Below, piece after piece: positions 18,703 to 27,743 of a stretch of 64,000 bases of DNA. This DNA is from Enterococcus larvae. GTDB lineage: Bacteria; Bacillota; Bacilli; Lactobacillales; Enterococcaceae. A program made the position numbers and the translations under genes. The stretch is taken from the NCBI RefSeq assembly GCF_017830045.1, contig NZ_JAEDXU010000012.1:50968-114967 (forward strand). Reading direction: 5' to 3'. Under the pieces are notes generated by a model. That model was not told the origin of the DNA, made no database searches, and worked only from the letters and a program-made list of their open reading frames with translations. Each line of letters starts with the position of its first letter. Position 1 is the stretch's first letter.

Positions 18703-20200
18703 ATTATTGACGAAATCACCATTAATGAAGCTCAACCCAAATGACACAGTTGCTGTCGCTCTTCGACCAATTGAACAAGGCGAACGGCTGACGCTAGGCG
18801 AGCAGAAAGTTACTGCTAATCATGATATTCCACAAGGACATAAAATTGCCTTGAACGATATGCCTGAAGGCCATGATGTTATCAAATACGGCTATCCCAT
18901 CGGGCACACGATAAGTGATGTTTTTGTTGGAGACTGGCTGCATACCCACAATGTCAAAACCAATCTGTCTGGGGAATTGGATTATTCTTATCAGCCAAAT
19001 CTACAGCAGGTGCATTATCCTAAAACCGATTTGACCTTCAAAGGCTACAAACGAGCAAGCGGAAAAGTCGGCATACGTAATGATCTGTTCATTATCCCTA
19101 CAGTTGGCTGTGTAAATGGTATGGCTGAGCTAATGCTGAAGGAGTTCAAAACCAATCATCCAGATCTCGGACCCTTTGACAATATCACGATTTTAAAGCA
19201 TCCCTATGGCTGTTCTCAGCTGGGAACGGATCATCAAAATACACGTGATGTACTGATTGATGCCGTCAACCATCCTAATGCAGGGGGCGTGCTGGTATTC
19301 GGATTAGGCTGTGAGAATAACACCATTCCGGAATTCAAAGAGAAGCTGGGCGATTATGATGAGAATCGAGTGAAATTCCTAGTTGCTCAAGAAGTCTATG
19401 ATGAAGTTGAAAAGGGTGTGGAGCTTATGGAAGAGCTCTATCTGGCAGCAAAAAATGACTTTCGAGAGGACGTTCCCCTTTCAGAATTGAATGTAGGACT
19501 GAAATGCGGCGGCTCTGATGGCTTTTCAGGAATCACAGCTAATCCTCTGCTGGGCGCCTTCTCTGATTTCTTAATTGCCCAAGGCGGCAGCACGATCCTA
19601 ACAGAAGTACCGGAAATGTTTGGCGCAGAACAAATGCTGATGGCTCGTGCAGAAAATAAAGAAGTGTTTGACGATATTGTTCATCTAATCAACGATTTCA
19701 AACAATATTTTCTATCCTATGGCGAACCAGTTTATGAAAATCCATCTCCCGGAAATAAAGCCGGCGGAATCACGACACTTGAGGACAAATCGCTAGGCTG
19801 TACACAAAAAGCCGGAACAGCGCCTGTTATTGATGTCTTGAAGTATGGAGAAAAGCTTTCTAAAAAGGGATTAAGTCTTTTACAGGCTCCCGGAAATGAT
19901 CTGGTGGCGGCCTCTGCACTTGCTTCCTCCGACTGCCATATGGTCTTATTTACAACTGGTCGCGGTACTCCCTTTGGCGCCTATGTGCCAACAGTCAAGG
20001 TTGCAACCAACAATACGATTTTCGAGCGAAAAGGACACTGGATGGATTTCAATGCCGGCTCTTTGCTTGAACAACCAATGGAAGATGTTTTGCAAGATTT
20101 TATTACGAAGCTCATTGCTGTTGCCAGCGGTGAACAGACAAGAAATGAAGAAAATGATGTACGTGAAGTGGCGATCTTCAAAAACGGTGTTACCCTTTAA
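18695..20200 (+). CDS. uxaA: Altronate dehydratase
   Basis: 501 residues: an N-terminal SAF domain (about 10-100) and the UxaA/GarD catalytic region with conserved segments HPYGCSQLG, GLGCENN, GLKCGGSDGFSGI and the cysteine/histidine positions expected for the iron-dependent active site. It converts D-altronate to 2-keto-3-deoxygluconate. The overlap with uxaB and a strong stem-loop after the stop mark the end of this cistron pair. Kinase and aldolase for the next steps (kdgK, kdgA) are not in the window. Confidence 0.94.
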   Translation: MPELLTKSPLMKLNPNDTVAVALRPIEQGERLTLGEQKVTANHDIPQGHKIALNDMPEGHDVIKYGYPIGHTISDVFVGDWLHTHNVKTNLSGELDYSYQPNLQQVHYPKTDLTFKGYKRASGKVGIRNDLFIIPTVGCVNGMAELMLKEFKTNHPDLGPFDNITILKHPYGCSQLGTDHQNTRDVLIDAVNHPNAGGVLVFGLGCENNTIPEFKEKLGDYDENRVKFLVAQEVYDEVEKGVELMEELYLAAKNDFREDVPLSELNVGLKCGGSDGFSGITANPLLGAFSDFLIAQGGSTILTEVPEMFGAEQMLMARAENKEVFDDIVHLINDFKQYFLSYGEPVYENPSPGNKAGGITTLEDKSLGCTQKAGTAPVIDVLKYGEKLSKKGLSLLQAPGNDLVAASALASSDCHMVLFTTGRGTPFGAYVPTVKVATNNTIFERKGHWMDFNAGSLLEQPMEDVLQDFITKLIAVASGEQTRNEENDVREVAIFKNGVTL

Positions 20201-20510
20201 AAATTATTTTGTGTTCAGACATGAAAAGTCCTTTTATGTCTGAACACTGATTCTTACAGGAACCAATCAGGAGCATGCCATTGTACGCTTTTGTGATTCA
20301 TCTCACTTAAAGAAAACACTAAGCAAATGACAATATCGCGTAATTATTTTTGACTACTGCTCTGTGGATCGCACCACCATCCCCCTATAAATCCTATGAA
20401 AAATCCATTGCACGATAAGTGACCTGTGCTCAATAGATACAACAAAGGAATTAGAAGCCATTGGCATTACTTTCATAAAGTCTATATTAAAGAAAGAAGG
20501 ACGAATTTAT
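20201..20510 (+). promoter_or_regulatory. uxaA-uxaC intergenic region: stem-loop and promoter
   Basis: A perfect 12-bp stem GTGTTCAGACAT/ATGTCTGAACAC at 20211-20246 follows uxaA; its tail has few T residues, so it may act as a partial terminator or mRNA stabiliser. A promoter candidate TTGGCA, 16 bp, TATATT at 20461-20488 lies 22 bp before the uxaC start. No gene was seen in between. Confidence 0.6.
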
Positions 20511-21899
20511 ATGTTTTTATCTGACGATTTTTTATTGTCCACTGAATGGGCAAAGAAGCTTTATCATGATCATGCGGTAGATATGCCGATCATTGACTAC
20601 CACTGCCACTTAGAACCAAAAGAGATTTACGAGAACCAAAGATTTGAAAATATCACCGCTGCCTGGCTTTACGGGGATCATTATAAATGGCGTCTGATGA
20701 GGGCTTGCGGTGTTCCTGAATCCCATATTACCGGCGACGCTTCCGATTATGACAAATTTGCAGTCTGGTGTGAAACCGTACCAAAACTTATTGGTAATCC
20801 CCTTTATACATGGACACATTTAGAATTGAAACGTTTCTTTGGCATCGATCTATTGGTCAACAAAGAAAATACAGAAAAAATTTGGCAGCTGGCAAATGAA
20901 AAATTGGCGGAGGATCGCTTCAAACGTAGAGAAATCATCAGTGATTCTAATGTGAAAGTTGTCTGTACAACAGACGACCCTGCTGACGATTTGAGCTATC
21001 ATAAGCTGTTGTCGCAAGAAGAGACTCGTTTCAAAGTATTACCCTCCTTCCGTCCTGACAAAGCATTGAATATCGATCAAGTTGGATTTTCAGCTTGGAT
21101 CACTCGGTTGGCAGAGGCCTGTGAACAGCCAGTTACTACCTATGAAGAACTGATTGCTGCACTTGGTAGTCGTGTTGACTACTTCCATAAGCTAGGCGGA
21201 CGACTCTCTGACCATGCACTGGACATTCTTCGCTATGCAGAAGCAGACGATGACAAATTAGAAGCAATTTTCCAAAAGGGTTTGCTGGGAGAAACACTGA
21301 CTGAGCAAGAGATTTCCGCCTATCGTACAGAAACACTGATTCGTTTGATTCGTTTTTACCATAGCTACAACTGGACGATGCAGCTGCATATTCATGCTTA
21401 TCGTAACTGTAATCAAGCGATGCTGAAACAGCTAGGTCCTGACACAGGCTATGATGGTATCAATGATCTTTCATTGACAATCCCATTGCAAAAATTACTT
21501 GATCGTGCCGAGGAAACGAACCAGCTGCCGAAAACAATCCTATATTCTCTAAATCCAAATGATTATCCGGCACTGGTTGCATTGCTTGGCTGCTTCCAAA
21601 AAGAGATTGCCGGAAAGCTTCAGTTAGGCTCCGGCTGGTGGTTCAACGATACACGTGCCGGTATGCGCCAGCAACTAACCCAATTAGCAGACGGCAGTGT
21701 TCTGCATAATTTTGTTGGTATGCTGACTGATTCACGCAGCTTCCTTTCCTATACGCGTCATGAATATTTCCGTCGTGTACTCTGTGAATTTATCGGTGAG
21801 ATCGTTGAACGCGGTGAAGCACCGGCAGATGAAATCATTTTAGGCGAATTGGTTGAAGCTGTCAGCTTTAAAAATGCGGAAAACTACTTCGGCTTTTAA
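20511..21899 (+). CDS. uxaC: Glucuronate/galacturonate isomerase
   Basis: 462 residues, full length for the family. The metal-binding DYHCHLEP lies near residue 27, and the family blocks DPADDL, LHIHAYRNCN and GSGWWFNDTRAGM are all present. It interconverts D-galacturonate and tagaturonate (or glucuronate and fructuronate), feeding UxaB. Its own promoter candidate lies just upstream and the ribosome site is AGAAGGACG. The TIM-barrel gene follows after 48 bp, probably co-transcribed. No uxuA/uxuB is visible, so the galacturonate route is the better supported one. Confidence 0.95.
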   Translation: MFLSDDFLLSTEWAKKLYHDHAVDMPIIDYHCHLEPKEIYENQRFENITAAWLYGDHYKWRLMRACGVPESHITGDASDYDKFAVWCETVPKLIGNPLYTWTHLELKRFFGIDLLVNKENTEKIWQLANEKLAEDRFKRREIISDSNVKVVCTTDDPADDLSYHKLLSQEETRFKVLPSFRPDKALNIDQVGFSAWITRLAEACEQPVTTYEELIAALGSRVDYFHKLGGRLSDHALDILRYAEADDDKLEAIFQKGLLGETLTEQEISAYRTETLIRLIRFYHSYNWTMQLHIHAYRNCNQAMLKQLGPDTGYDGINDLSLTIPLQKLLDRAEETNQLPKTILYSLNPNDYPALVALLGCFQKEIAGKLQLGSGWWFNDTRAGMRQQLTQLADGSVLHNFVGMLTDSRSFLSYTRHEYFRRVLCEFIGEIVERGEAPADEIILGELVEAVSFKNAENYFGF

Positions 21900-21947
21900 G
21901 TTGAATGTACTGCTTTTGATCCATTACTAAAGAAAAGAGGCTGACTA

Positions 21948-22787
21948 ATGATCCCTTTGAATCTGGGTATTCGAGCCCATGATCTTACCGCCAAAACACG
22001 TGAAGAGCTTGGAGAAAAAATCATAAACTACGGCTTTTCCCACATTCAGTTTGCTGTGAAAAAATCATTTCCTGCACTGGCTCCTGACCTGACTAGCATC
22101 TCCAGTGGAACGGCAAGCTATATCGGTGACTATCTTCAAAACCTTGGAATAAAAATTTCTATTCTCGGCTGCTATGTCAATCTCGCCAGCCCTGATCCTT
22201 CGATCAGAGAAAAGGAACTCAACATTTTTAAGCATCATATCACGTTAGCAAAAGATTACCACGCCGCACTGGTGGGAAGCGAGACAGGCAGCGTCGGCAA
22301 TGGATATACCACAAAGAACTATACAGAGGAGGCCTATGTCCTCGCACGTGAATCAGTCATTGAGCTGGTTTCATTTGCTGAAAAATTTGGCGTAACGGTT
22401 GGTATTGAAGCTGGAATCAATCATCCATTGCATACCTCTGCATTAGCACGTCGTCTAGTGGATGAAGTCCAATCACCCAATCTAAAAATTATCATGGATT
22501 GTGCCAATTTGATATCCGTTGATAACCACCAAAAGCAAGAGGAGGTCGTCTTTCATGCCCTCAATGATTTGCGTGATGACATCAGCTGCTTCCATCTCAA
22601 GGATTTTGTGATTGAAAATAATCAAGTGAAAATCGTCCCTGTTGGTACAGGCTGGATGAAATATGACCAGATCCTCAGTTTCTTGAAACACGATAAACCA
22701 TTGATGTTTGCCAGCCTTGAAGCTACGACCGAGCCCTATGTTCAAGCGGCAGTTGAAAAGCTGGCTGATGTTTATCAAAGAAGCTGA
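21948..22787 (+). CDS. Sugar phosphate isomerase/epimerase (xylose-isomerase-like TIM barrel)
   Basis: 279 residues of the AP-endonuclease-2/xylose isomerase-like TIM-barrel group. Metal-ligand-type segments include GIEAGINHPLH, MDCANL, FHLKDF and SLEAT. Enzymes of this kind isomerise or epimerise sugars or sugar acids. Linked to uxaC by 48 bp and closed by a strong terminator, so it probably has an ancillary step in uronate catabolism, such as epimerising an unusual uronate. The actual substrate cannot be inferred. Confidence 0.82.
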   Translation: MIPLNLGIRAHDLTAKTREELGEKIINYGFSHIQFAVKKSFPALAPDLTSISSGTASYIGDYLQNLGIKISILGCYVNLASPDPSIREKELNIFKHHITLAKDYHAALVGSETGSVGNGYTTKNYTEEAYVLARESVIELVSFAEKFGVTVGIEAGINHPLHTSALARRLVDEVQSPNLKIIMDCANLISVDNHQKQEEVVFHALNDLRDDISCFHLKDFVIENNQVKIVPVGTGWMKYDQILSFLKHDKPLMFASLEATTEPYVQAAVEKLADVYQRS

Positions 22788-22836
22788 TTAGACAATGGTT
22801 GTCTATATCAACTGCATAAACGTATGACAACATAAT

Positions 22837-22870
22837 AAAACCCCTTGTGCAAAATGCACAGGGGGTTTTA
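22837..22870. terminator. Terminator between the uxaC operon and DUF402 gene
   Basis: AAAACCCCTTGTGC paired with GCACAGGGGGTTTT, loop AAAAT. It serves the plus-strand operon and, in reverse, the convergent gene at 22896. Confidence 0.92.
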
Positions 22871-22895
22871 TAGTCAATCAGATCTTTTACATCGA

Positions 22896-23429
22896 CTACT
22901 TCTTAGCCAACTGCTGGTAACGTTGATACCAGATATCAATATAAGCCTCAGAAAACGGACCGCGTTCATTATTAATCCAATCTACGAGAATTTTCACGTT
23001 CTCCTTCAAAATAAAATCAATATCATTTGGATAATTCATGATCTTGCTGTGAAATTCATATTCATCCACATCAAGCAGCCGTTTTTCGCCATCAGGAAAA
23101 ACCTTGATATCCAAATCATAATCAATATACTTCAAAGCTTCGTCATCTAAAAGAAACGGTGAAGCCAGATTGCAATAATAAGAAACCCCCTTTTCTCTGA
23201 TCATTGCTATTACGTTGAACCAGTATTTTTTGTGAAAATAAACAATAGCCGGCTCTCGAGTGACCCAGCGGCGTCCATCAGACTCTGTCACCAGTGTATG
23301 ATCGTTCACGCCAATAAGTGAATACTCGCTTGTCTTTAATACCATGGTATCTCGCCAAGTTCGATGTAAATGACCGTCATGCTTATAACTCTGAATGGTT
23401 ACAAACTCTCCTTCTTTAGGAATCTTCAT
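22896..23429 (-). CDS. DUF402 nucleoside tri/diphosphatase (Ntdp/YgaC family)
   Basis: 177 residues matching the UPF0374/YgaC family over its full length: N-terminal [22 protein letters not shown] and the acidic pair region YYCNLASPF...[12 protein letters not shown] that binds metal. Characterised members are cytosolic Mg2+-dependent phosphatases of nucleoside tri- and diphosphates. It is a single gene with the ribosome site GTAGGGGT. Neighbours give no further hint. Confidence 0.85.
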   Translation of the reverse strand: MKIPKEGEFVTIQSYKHDGHLHRTWRDTMVLKTSEYSLIGVNDHTLVTESDGRRWVTREPAIVYFHKKYWFNVIAMIREKGVSYYCNLASPFLLDDEALKYIDYDLDIKVFPDGEKRLLDVDEYEFHSKIMNYPNDIDFILKENVKILVDWINNERGPFSEAYIDIWYQRYQQLAKK

Positions 23430-23600
23430 AGTACCCCTACTTTCCCGTGAGGTTGTGACAAGAGTTATTTTGGGAACACCATTTATTCAAATTTTTGGGT
23501 TGCCAAATGACTTATATCACAGTCCCAGGTGCTCATTACATCGATATCCTCTTAATTATAGCACAATTTTTCCTTTTGCATACAGGTGAGTTCCTTATTC

Positions 23601-24851
23601 TCAATGAAAATCCAACGCAGGCAGATCGATCATTCCCAAACAATGGTTCAGCTCCGCCTTCATGTCATCATCAAGCTTGCATAAATACCTTTGTAGCTGT
23701 TGCTTCCAAGCTTCTTCAAGCGTTTCATCAATAAACGAAGTTATCTGGCTCGTTGCCTCTCGTTCGTCCCGCATCGCCAGCTTGATGAAAACTGTTAGCA
23801 TTTCAACTCCCAGCATGTTGAATAACAGCATGTACTCCTCTGTGTTCAATAGTCCCAACTCAAAAAAATCCAGATAATCATAGATGGATAAAAAATTCTT
23901 CAGCAATAACTCGATTCGTTCTTCTCCCTCTATCTGTTCAGCTCGAAGAGCTATCGTAGAAAATTCTGCTGTAGTCATCCCTTCATTCAATAAGAAAAGC
24001 GAGCGAGATGGCTGTTCAAAGATAAACAGAGTATGCTTTCTCTCCACATGATCATCTTCCCTCATTTTTTCCATAAACAATTCAAAGGTCTTCTGGTAAT
24101 ACGCATTCCCTTGAAGTCCCAAATATTCGAGAATCTGATGAAACCGTTCATTCAGCTGTGATTCATCCTGATGTGCAGTCATCGTCAATAAATGCTCGAA
24201 ATTTTCTTCTGTCATAAGTAATGATGAACGCCGTCGTTTTCCGGCGAATGAACACCCGACAGCTTGAAAGAATACGCGATCATAAACATTGTTGATATCT
24301 GCGGAATAATCCATCTGCAGCTGCTGTCCGTAAGCCTCAAACAATTCTAATAGCACGTTTTTATGAAAAGCATTACAAAAAAGGTTCTCCCATAAAAGAC
24401 TGCTCAGGTACGACCAGACAAAATCGATGCCTTTGAATTTCTGATCATCTACGGGAAAAGCCAACTGATAATCGATCCACAAAGCACCAGTCTGATGAGC
24501 AGCATAATCGATATCATAGCTTTCAAAAAATGCAGCAATATCTATTAGCAAATTCTGATAGGAATCGATAGGTAGTTGAATGTTTGTCTGAAGAATTTGC
24601 TTATACAGTTCTTCGGAGGCCCTGATTTTTTTTCGTATCTTCCTTTTTCCTTCTTCAAAGCTTTCAAAAATAGATGAAAACTCTTTCTCGCTCCCTCTTT
24701 TGGAAAAGTCCAGTACATACAGCAATGATTGTAATAAGCCTTCAACCTCATCAACAGGCATCGTCGTTGTTCCACTCATTTTTTCCAGCATCAGCTTTTT
24801 CAACAGCAACAGAATATCTTGCTGCTCAAAGTGTGTCGTCAGTTCCCTCAT
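23601..24851 (-). CDS. DUF6179-like protein of unknown function
   Basis: 416 residues, no signal peptide or membrane segment, mostly helical and acidic. The start (LLLKKLMLEKMSGTTTMPVDEVEGLL) and the C-terminal block with FELGLLNTEEYMLLF resemble the DUF6179 family as I remember it; this assignment is from memory and moderate. It overlaps the upstream 149-codon gene by 26 bp, and that partner looks like DUF6323. Such tightly linked pairs suggest a complex. No function can be stated. Confidence 0.6.
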   Translation of the reverse strand: MRELTTHFEQQDILLLLKKLMLEKMSGTTTMPVDEVEGLLQSLLYVLDFSKRGSEKEFSSIFESFEEGKRKIRKKIRASEELYKQILQTNIQLPIDSYQNLLIDIAAFFESYDIDYAAHQTGALWIDYQLAFPVDDQKFKGIDFVWSYLSSLLWENLFCNAFHKNVLLELFEAYGQQLQMDYSADINNVYDRVFFQAVGCSFAGKRRRSSLLMTEENFEHLLTMTAHQDESQLNERFHQILEYLGLQGNAYYQKTFELFMEKMREDDHVERKHTLFIFEQPSRSLFLLNEGMTTAEFSTIALRAEQIEGEERIELLLKNFLSIYDYLDFFELGLLNTEEYMLLFNMLGVEMLTVFIKLAMRDEREATSQITSFIDETLEEAWKQQLQRYLCKLDDDMKAELNHCLGMIDLPALDFH

Positions 24852-25275
24852 TCAAAAAACCTCCCTCCATGTTTTCTTTGATTATCAACTCTTCAAGAAC
24901 TCCATGTATATGGAAGATTGAGCCTTCACAGCTTTCAAAGACAGCCCACAGTCTTTCCAGTAACGCGTCATCAGAATAAGAAAAAGGCAGATTACTTCGC
25001 AGAAAATAGAACCCTTCCTGCAGATCGATCAGGTTTTGAAAGTAGTTTTCCTTCGTTGTAAGGGTAGACTGATCCAGTTGAGTGACAAGATACTCCTGTG
25101 TTTTGGAGGACAGATCCACCAGATGACTTGCTTTCAACGCCTCTACTTTTTTTAAAGACAGCTCCTGAAGCTGAACTTCTGACAAGTGCAGCTCCTGATG
25201 TGTGATCAACTGGTTCAGCTCTTTTGTATCTTTGGGTGAATGTTCATTAAATAACGAAACAATATCGTCGCTCAT
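24826..25275 (-). CDS. DUF6323-like protein of unknown function
   Basis: 149 residues, helical, acidic, soluble. The block ELHLSEVQLQELSLKKVEAL and the C-terminal YSDDALLERLWAVFESCEGS fit the DUF6323 family pattern (recognised from memory). Good ribosome site GAAGGAGGATGAAGT. First gene of the two-gene unit with the DUF6179-like protein. Function unknown. Confidence 0.6.
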   Translation of the reverse strand: MSDDIVSLFNEHSPKDTKELNQLITHQELHLSEVQLQELSLKKVEALKASHLVDLSSKTQEYLVTQLDQSTLTTKENYFQNLIDLQEGFYFLRSNLPFSYSDDALLERLWAVFESCEGSIFHIHGVLEELIIKENMEGGFLNEGTDDTL

Positions 25276-25368
25276 ACTTCATCCTCCTTCATGGTTAATA
25301 CTTAATACCACAGATTGGCAGAAATGAACAGACTATTATTTCAATTGATTTTGTAGTAATATAGAAAC

Positions 25369-25421
25369 AGAAAGAAGAGAAAAAAATCCAGTTTTCATGG
25401 AAATTTTCCTCTTCTTTTTTA
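25369..25421 (-). terminator. Probable terminator after mutY
   Basis: AAGAAGAG...CTCTTCTT stem with an AT-rich interior, within the 215-bp gap between mutY and the DUF6323-like gene. Confidence 0.45.
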
Positions 25422-25490
25422 TGGTTCAAGCTATTCACTTTTGTCAGTTGTATAATTAAAATAACAAAATTACAGTTCGGTTCAAACCAC

Positions 25491-26660
25491 TTATTGCTGT
25501 CCCTTCTCAAACAGCGCCACCATCTTTTGCTGAGGCTTTGGAAATACCAAGTCAGCAAAGCGGTCGGCTGACACCCATCTCTGATTTTCTTTCAGAGTCA
25601 TCAAGCTAGTACTCCGACCATAAAAGACTAAAATATGCCATTTCAAATGACTGAATATATGCGTCACTTCACCAAGGTTCCGTTTCTGCCAAACAACATG
25701 CTCATAGCTTTCTAAAGGTCCTGCACCATCCTCAGCAACCAGCAACTCCTGCTCTTGGTCTAAGGACAATGATAATTGCTGTTCCTCTCCCGACCACTCT
25801 GCTTTCAATTGTTCGAATTCCTTTTTATTGACCTCTTGAATGGGAAACAGCCACATGTTTGCCAATAAACCGCTCTCTCCACGTTGATCAAGCAAGAATT
25901 CCTTCTGATTGTCTTCAATGATTGTTCCAATATAGTAAACATCCTTCGGCTTCTGCTTTTTCGTTTTTACAGGATAGCTGATCATCGTTCCCTGCTCATA
26001 ACTACTGCAATACGCACTGATTGGACAGACCTCACACTTTGGAGAAGTTGGTGTACAGACAGCAGAGCCCAAATCCATCATTGCTTGATTGAAATCCCCG
26101 GGGCGTTCTTTATCAATGATTGCTCGCATTGCTTCATCAAAGACTTTTCGGCTGGAGGCTTTAGCTATATCATCGGCGATTTCGAATAAGCGGCTGACCA
26201 CTCGCATCACATTTCCATCGATTGCTGGTTCCGGAAGCTCGAAAGCAATACTCCCAATAGCTCCCGCAGTATATGGCCCAATCCCCTTCAGTTCTCTGAT
26301 TTCTTCAATTGTCTCAGGCATCTGTCCACCGAAATCAGCCACGATCTGCTGAGCAGCCACCTTTAGATTTCTCGCTCTGGAATAGTAACCAAGCCCTTCC
26401 CAAGCCTTCAGCAGCTTTTCATCTGGTGCTTCTGCTAAATCCTGGATTGTCGGAAACCAATCCATGAATCGATAATAATAATCAATTACTGTGTCCACTC
26501 GAGTTTGCTGCAGCATGATTTCAGATATCCAGATTCTATAGGGGTCTTGATTTACCCGCCAAGGAAGATTCCGCTTCTCCTTTTCATACCAAGCAATGAA
26601 TGTTGCCTGAAACGTCTGAGTTCTCTCAGGCGTCCATGATTCCCATTTATTCTTCGTCAT
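25491..26660 (-). CDS. mutY: A/G-specific adenine DNA glycosylase
   Basis: 389 residues. HhH-GPD core with the hairpin motif LKGIGPYTAG and catalytic aspartate in PAIDGNVMRV. The 4Fe-4S cluster loop is CTPTSPKCEVCPISAYC, and a C-terminal NUDIX-like domain recognises 8-oxoguanine. It removes adenine mispaired with 8-oxoG. The start overlaps the 3' end of recX by 14 bp, so the two are probably co-transcribed. Confidence 0.95.
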   Translation of the reverse strand: MTKNKWESWTPERTQTFQATFIAWYEKEKRNLPWRVNQDPYRIWISEIMLQQTRVDTVIDYYYRFMDWFPTIQDLAEAPDEKLLKAWEGLGYYSRARNLKVAAQQIVADFGGQMPETIEEIRELKGIGPYTAGAIGSIAFELPEPAIDGNVMRVVSRLFEIADDIAKASSRKVFDEAMRAIIDKERPGDFNQAMMDLGSAVCTPTSPKCEVCPISAYCSSYEQGTMISYPVKTKKQKPKDVYYIGTIIEDNQKEFLLDQRGESGLLANMWLFPIQEVNKKEFEQLKAEWSGEEQQLSLSLDQEQELLVAEDGAGPLESYEHVVWQKRNLGEVTHIFSHLKWHILVFYGRSTSLMTLKENQRWVSADRFADLVFPKPQQKMVALFEKGQQ

Positions 26661-27450
26661 CTTCTAATTCCTTTTCACTGATAAATTGAGAGATAAGATC
26701 GTAATCAAATCCTTTTTGATACAAAGACTGCCTAATTTTTAATTTACGCTTCCCTGCATCCAGATTTTGATGCCTTGCCCACAGTCTATCACCTTGCTTT
26801 TTTAGCTGCTCCAATTCCTGGTCTTCATCCTTTTCAAAGGCCAACTCAGCCATCGCCTGATCGGCAATGTCTTTTGAGAAACCTCTCTGGATAAGATACA
26901 TTTTTGTCTTTTGTGTCGCATCCTTGAAGCTCTTATCTCGGTAACGCCGCATTCCCTTTTCAGCTGCCTTTGATGCAATCGCCAATTGCTCTTCCGATGT
27001 ATATAGTGCCAGCCCTTGTTGAACAGCTTCTTCCTCGATCCCTTTTTGCTTCAGCTGCTGTCCGATTTGAACAGGTCCTTTATCTGATGTTTTCATCATT
27101 GTGCGGACGTAGCTTTCACTATATAAATAATCGTCAAGCAGCTGCAGCTCCTGAAGCTGCTTGATAATTTTCTCTTGATCCTGCTTTTCGATTTCCTTTT
27201 CTTTAAGATAAACCCGAATTTCTTTTTTTGTTCGAAGCTGATAGCTAAGATAATTCAACGCCATCTGCAATCCAACGTCATAAGAACCGGCCTTTTTGAT
27301 TTCTGCAATCAGCTGTTCTGAAACTTCCTGACCCTTCAATAATCGGTATTTTACTAAAATATCTTCTGAAACACGCAGCTTCTCTCCGGAAGACAGCCAG
27401 ATAAGATAGAACTGCATTTTTTCTCTTGTTATTTTTACGATCGTTTCCAT
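26647..27450 (-). CDS. recX: Recombination regulator RecX
   Basis: 267 residues, typical of the longer Firmicute RecX. Three tandem helical repeats are visible (ALNYLSYQLRTKKEIRVYLKEK, YVRTMMKTSDKGPVQIGQQL, and the C-terminal FSKDIADQAM region). It caps or remodels RecA filaments. It overlaps mutY downstream; the plus-strand rlmD gene diverges 293 bp away. Start at 27450 after GGCGGAAAGAG. Confidence 0.9.
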   Translation of the reverse strand: METIVKITREKMQFYLIWLSSGEKLRVSEDILVKYRLLKGQEVSEQLIAEIKKAGSYDVGLQMALNYLSYQLRTKKEIRVYLKEKEIEKQDQEKIIKQLQELQLLDDYLYSESYVRTMMKTSDKGPVQIGQQLKQKGIEEEAVQQGLALYTSEEQLAIASKAAEKGMRRYRDKSFKDATQKTKMYLIQRGFSKDIADQAMAELAFEKDEDQELEQLKKQGDRLWARHQNLDAGKRKLKIRQSLYQKGFDYDLISQFISEKELEDDEE

Positions 27451-27743
27451 CTCTTTCCGCCTTTCTTAAATCAGAACATACATTCTACTATATCACATAT
27501 TATGAAGGAGCCAAACCCAAAAATCTATGATAAAATGAAGGAAGTCGTGACATTGACTTATTTTTTAGAAAGAACAGTGAATTTGTAAATGTTCTAAAAC
27601 AGTTTATTTGCGCCACTCTGGCTGACAAAACTGATTTTTGTTCTTACAGCCTTTTTAGCAAAGAAACTACAAGAACTGATTCAATGTAAAGATACGTAAA
27701 ATCAAGTGTTTTAAATAAAAAAATCTTTTAAAAGGACGGTCTC

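Noticed and set aside
25295..25558. An 87-codon minus-strand frame at the end of mutY
   Set aside because: Overlaps the 3' end of mutY in another frame and lacks a ribosome site.
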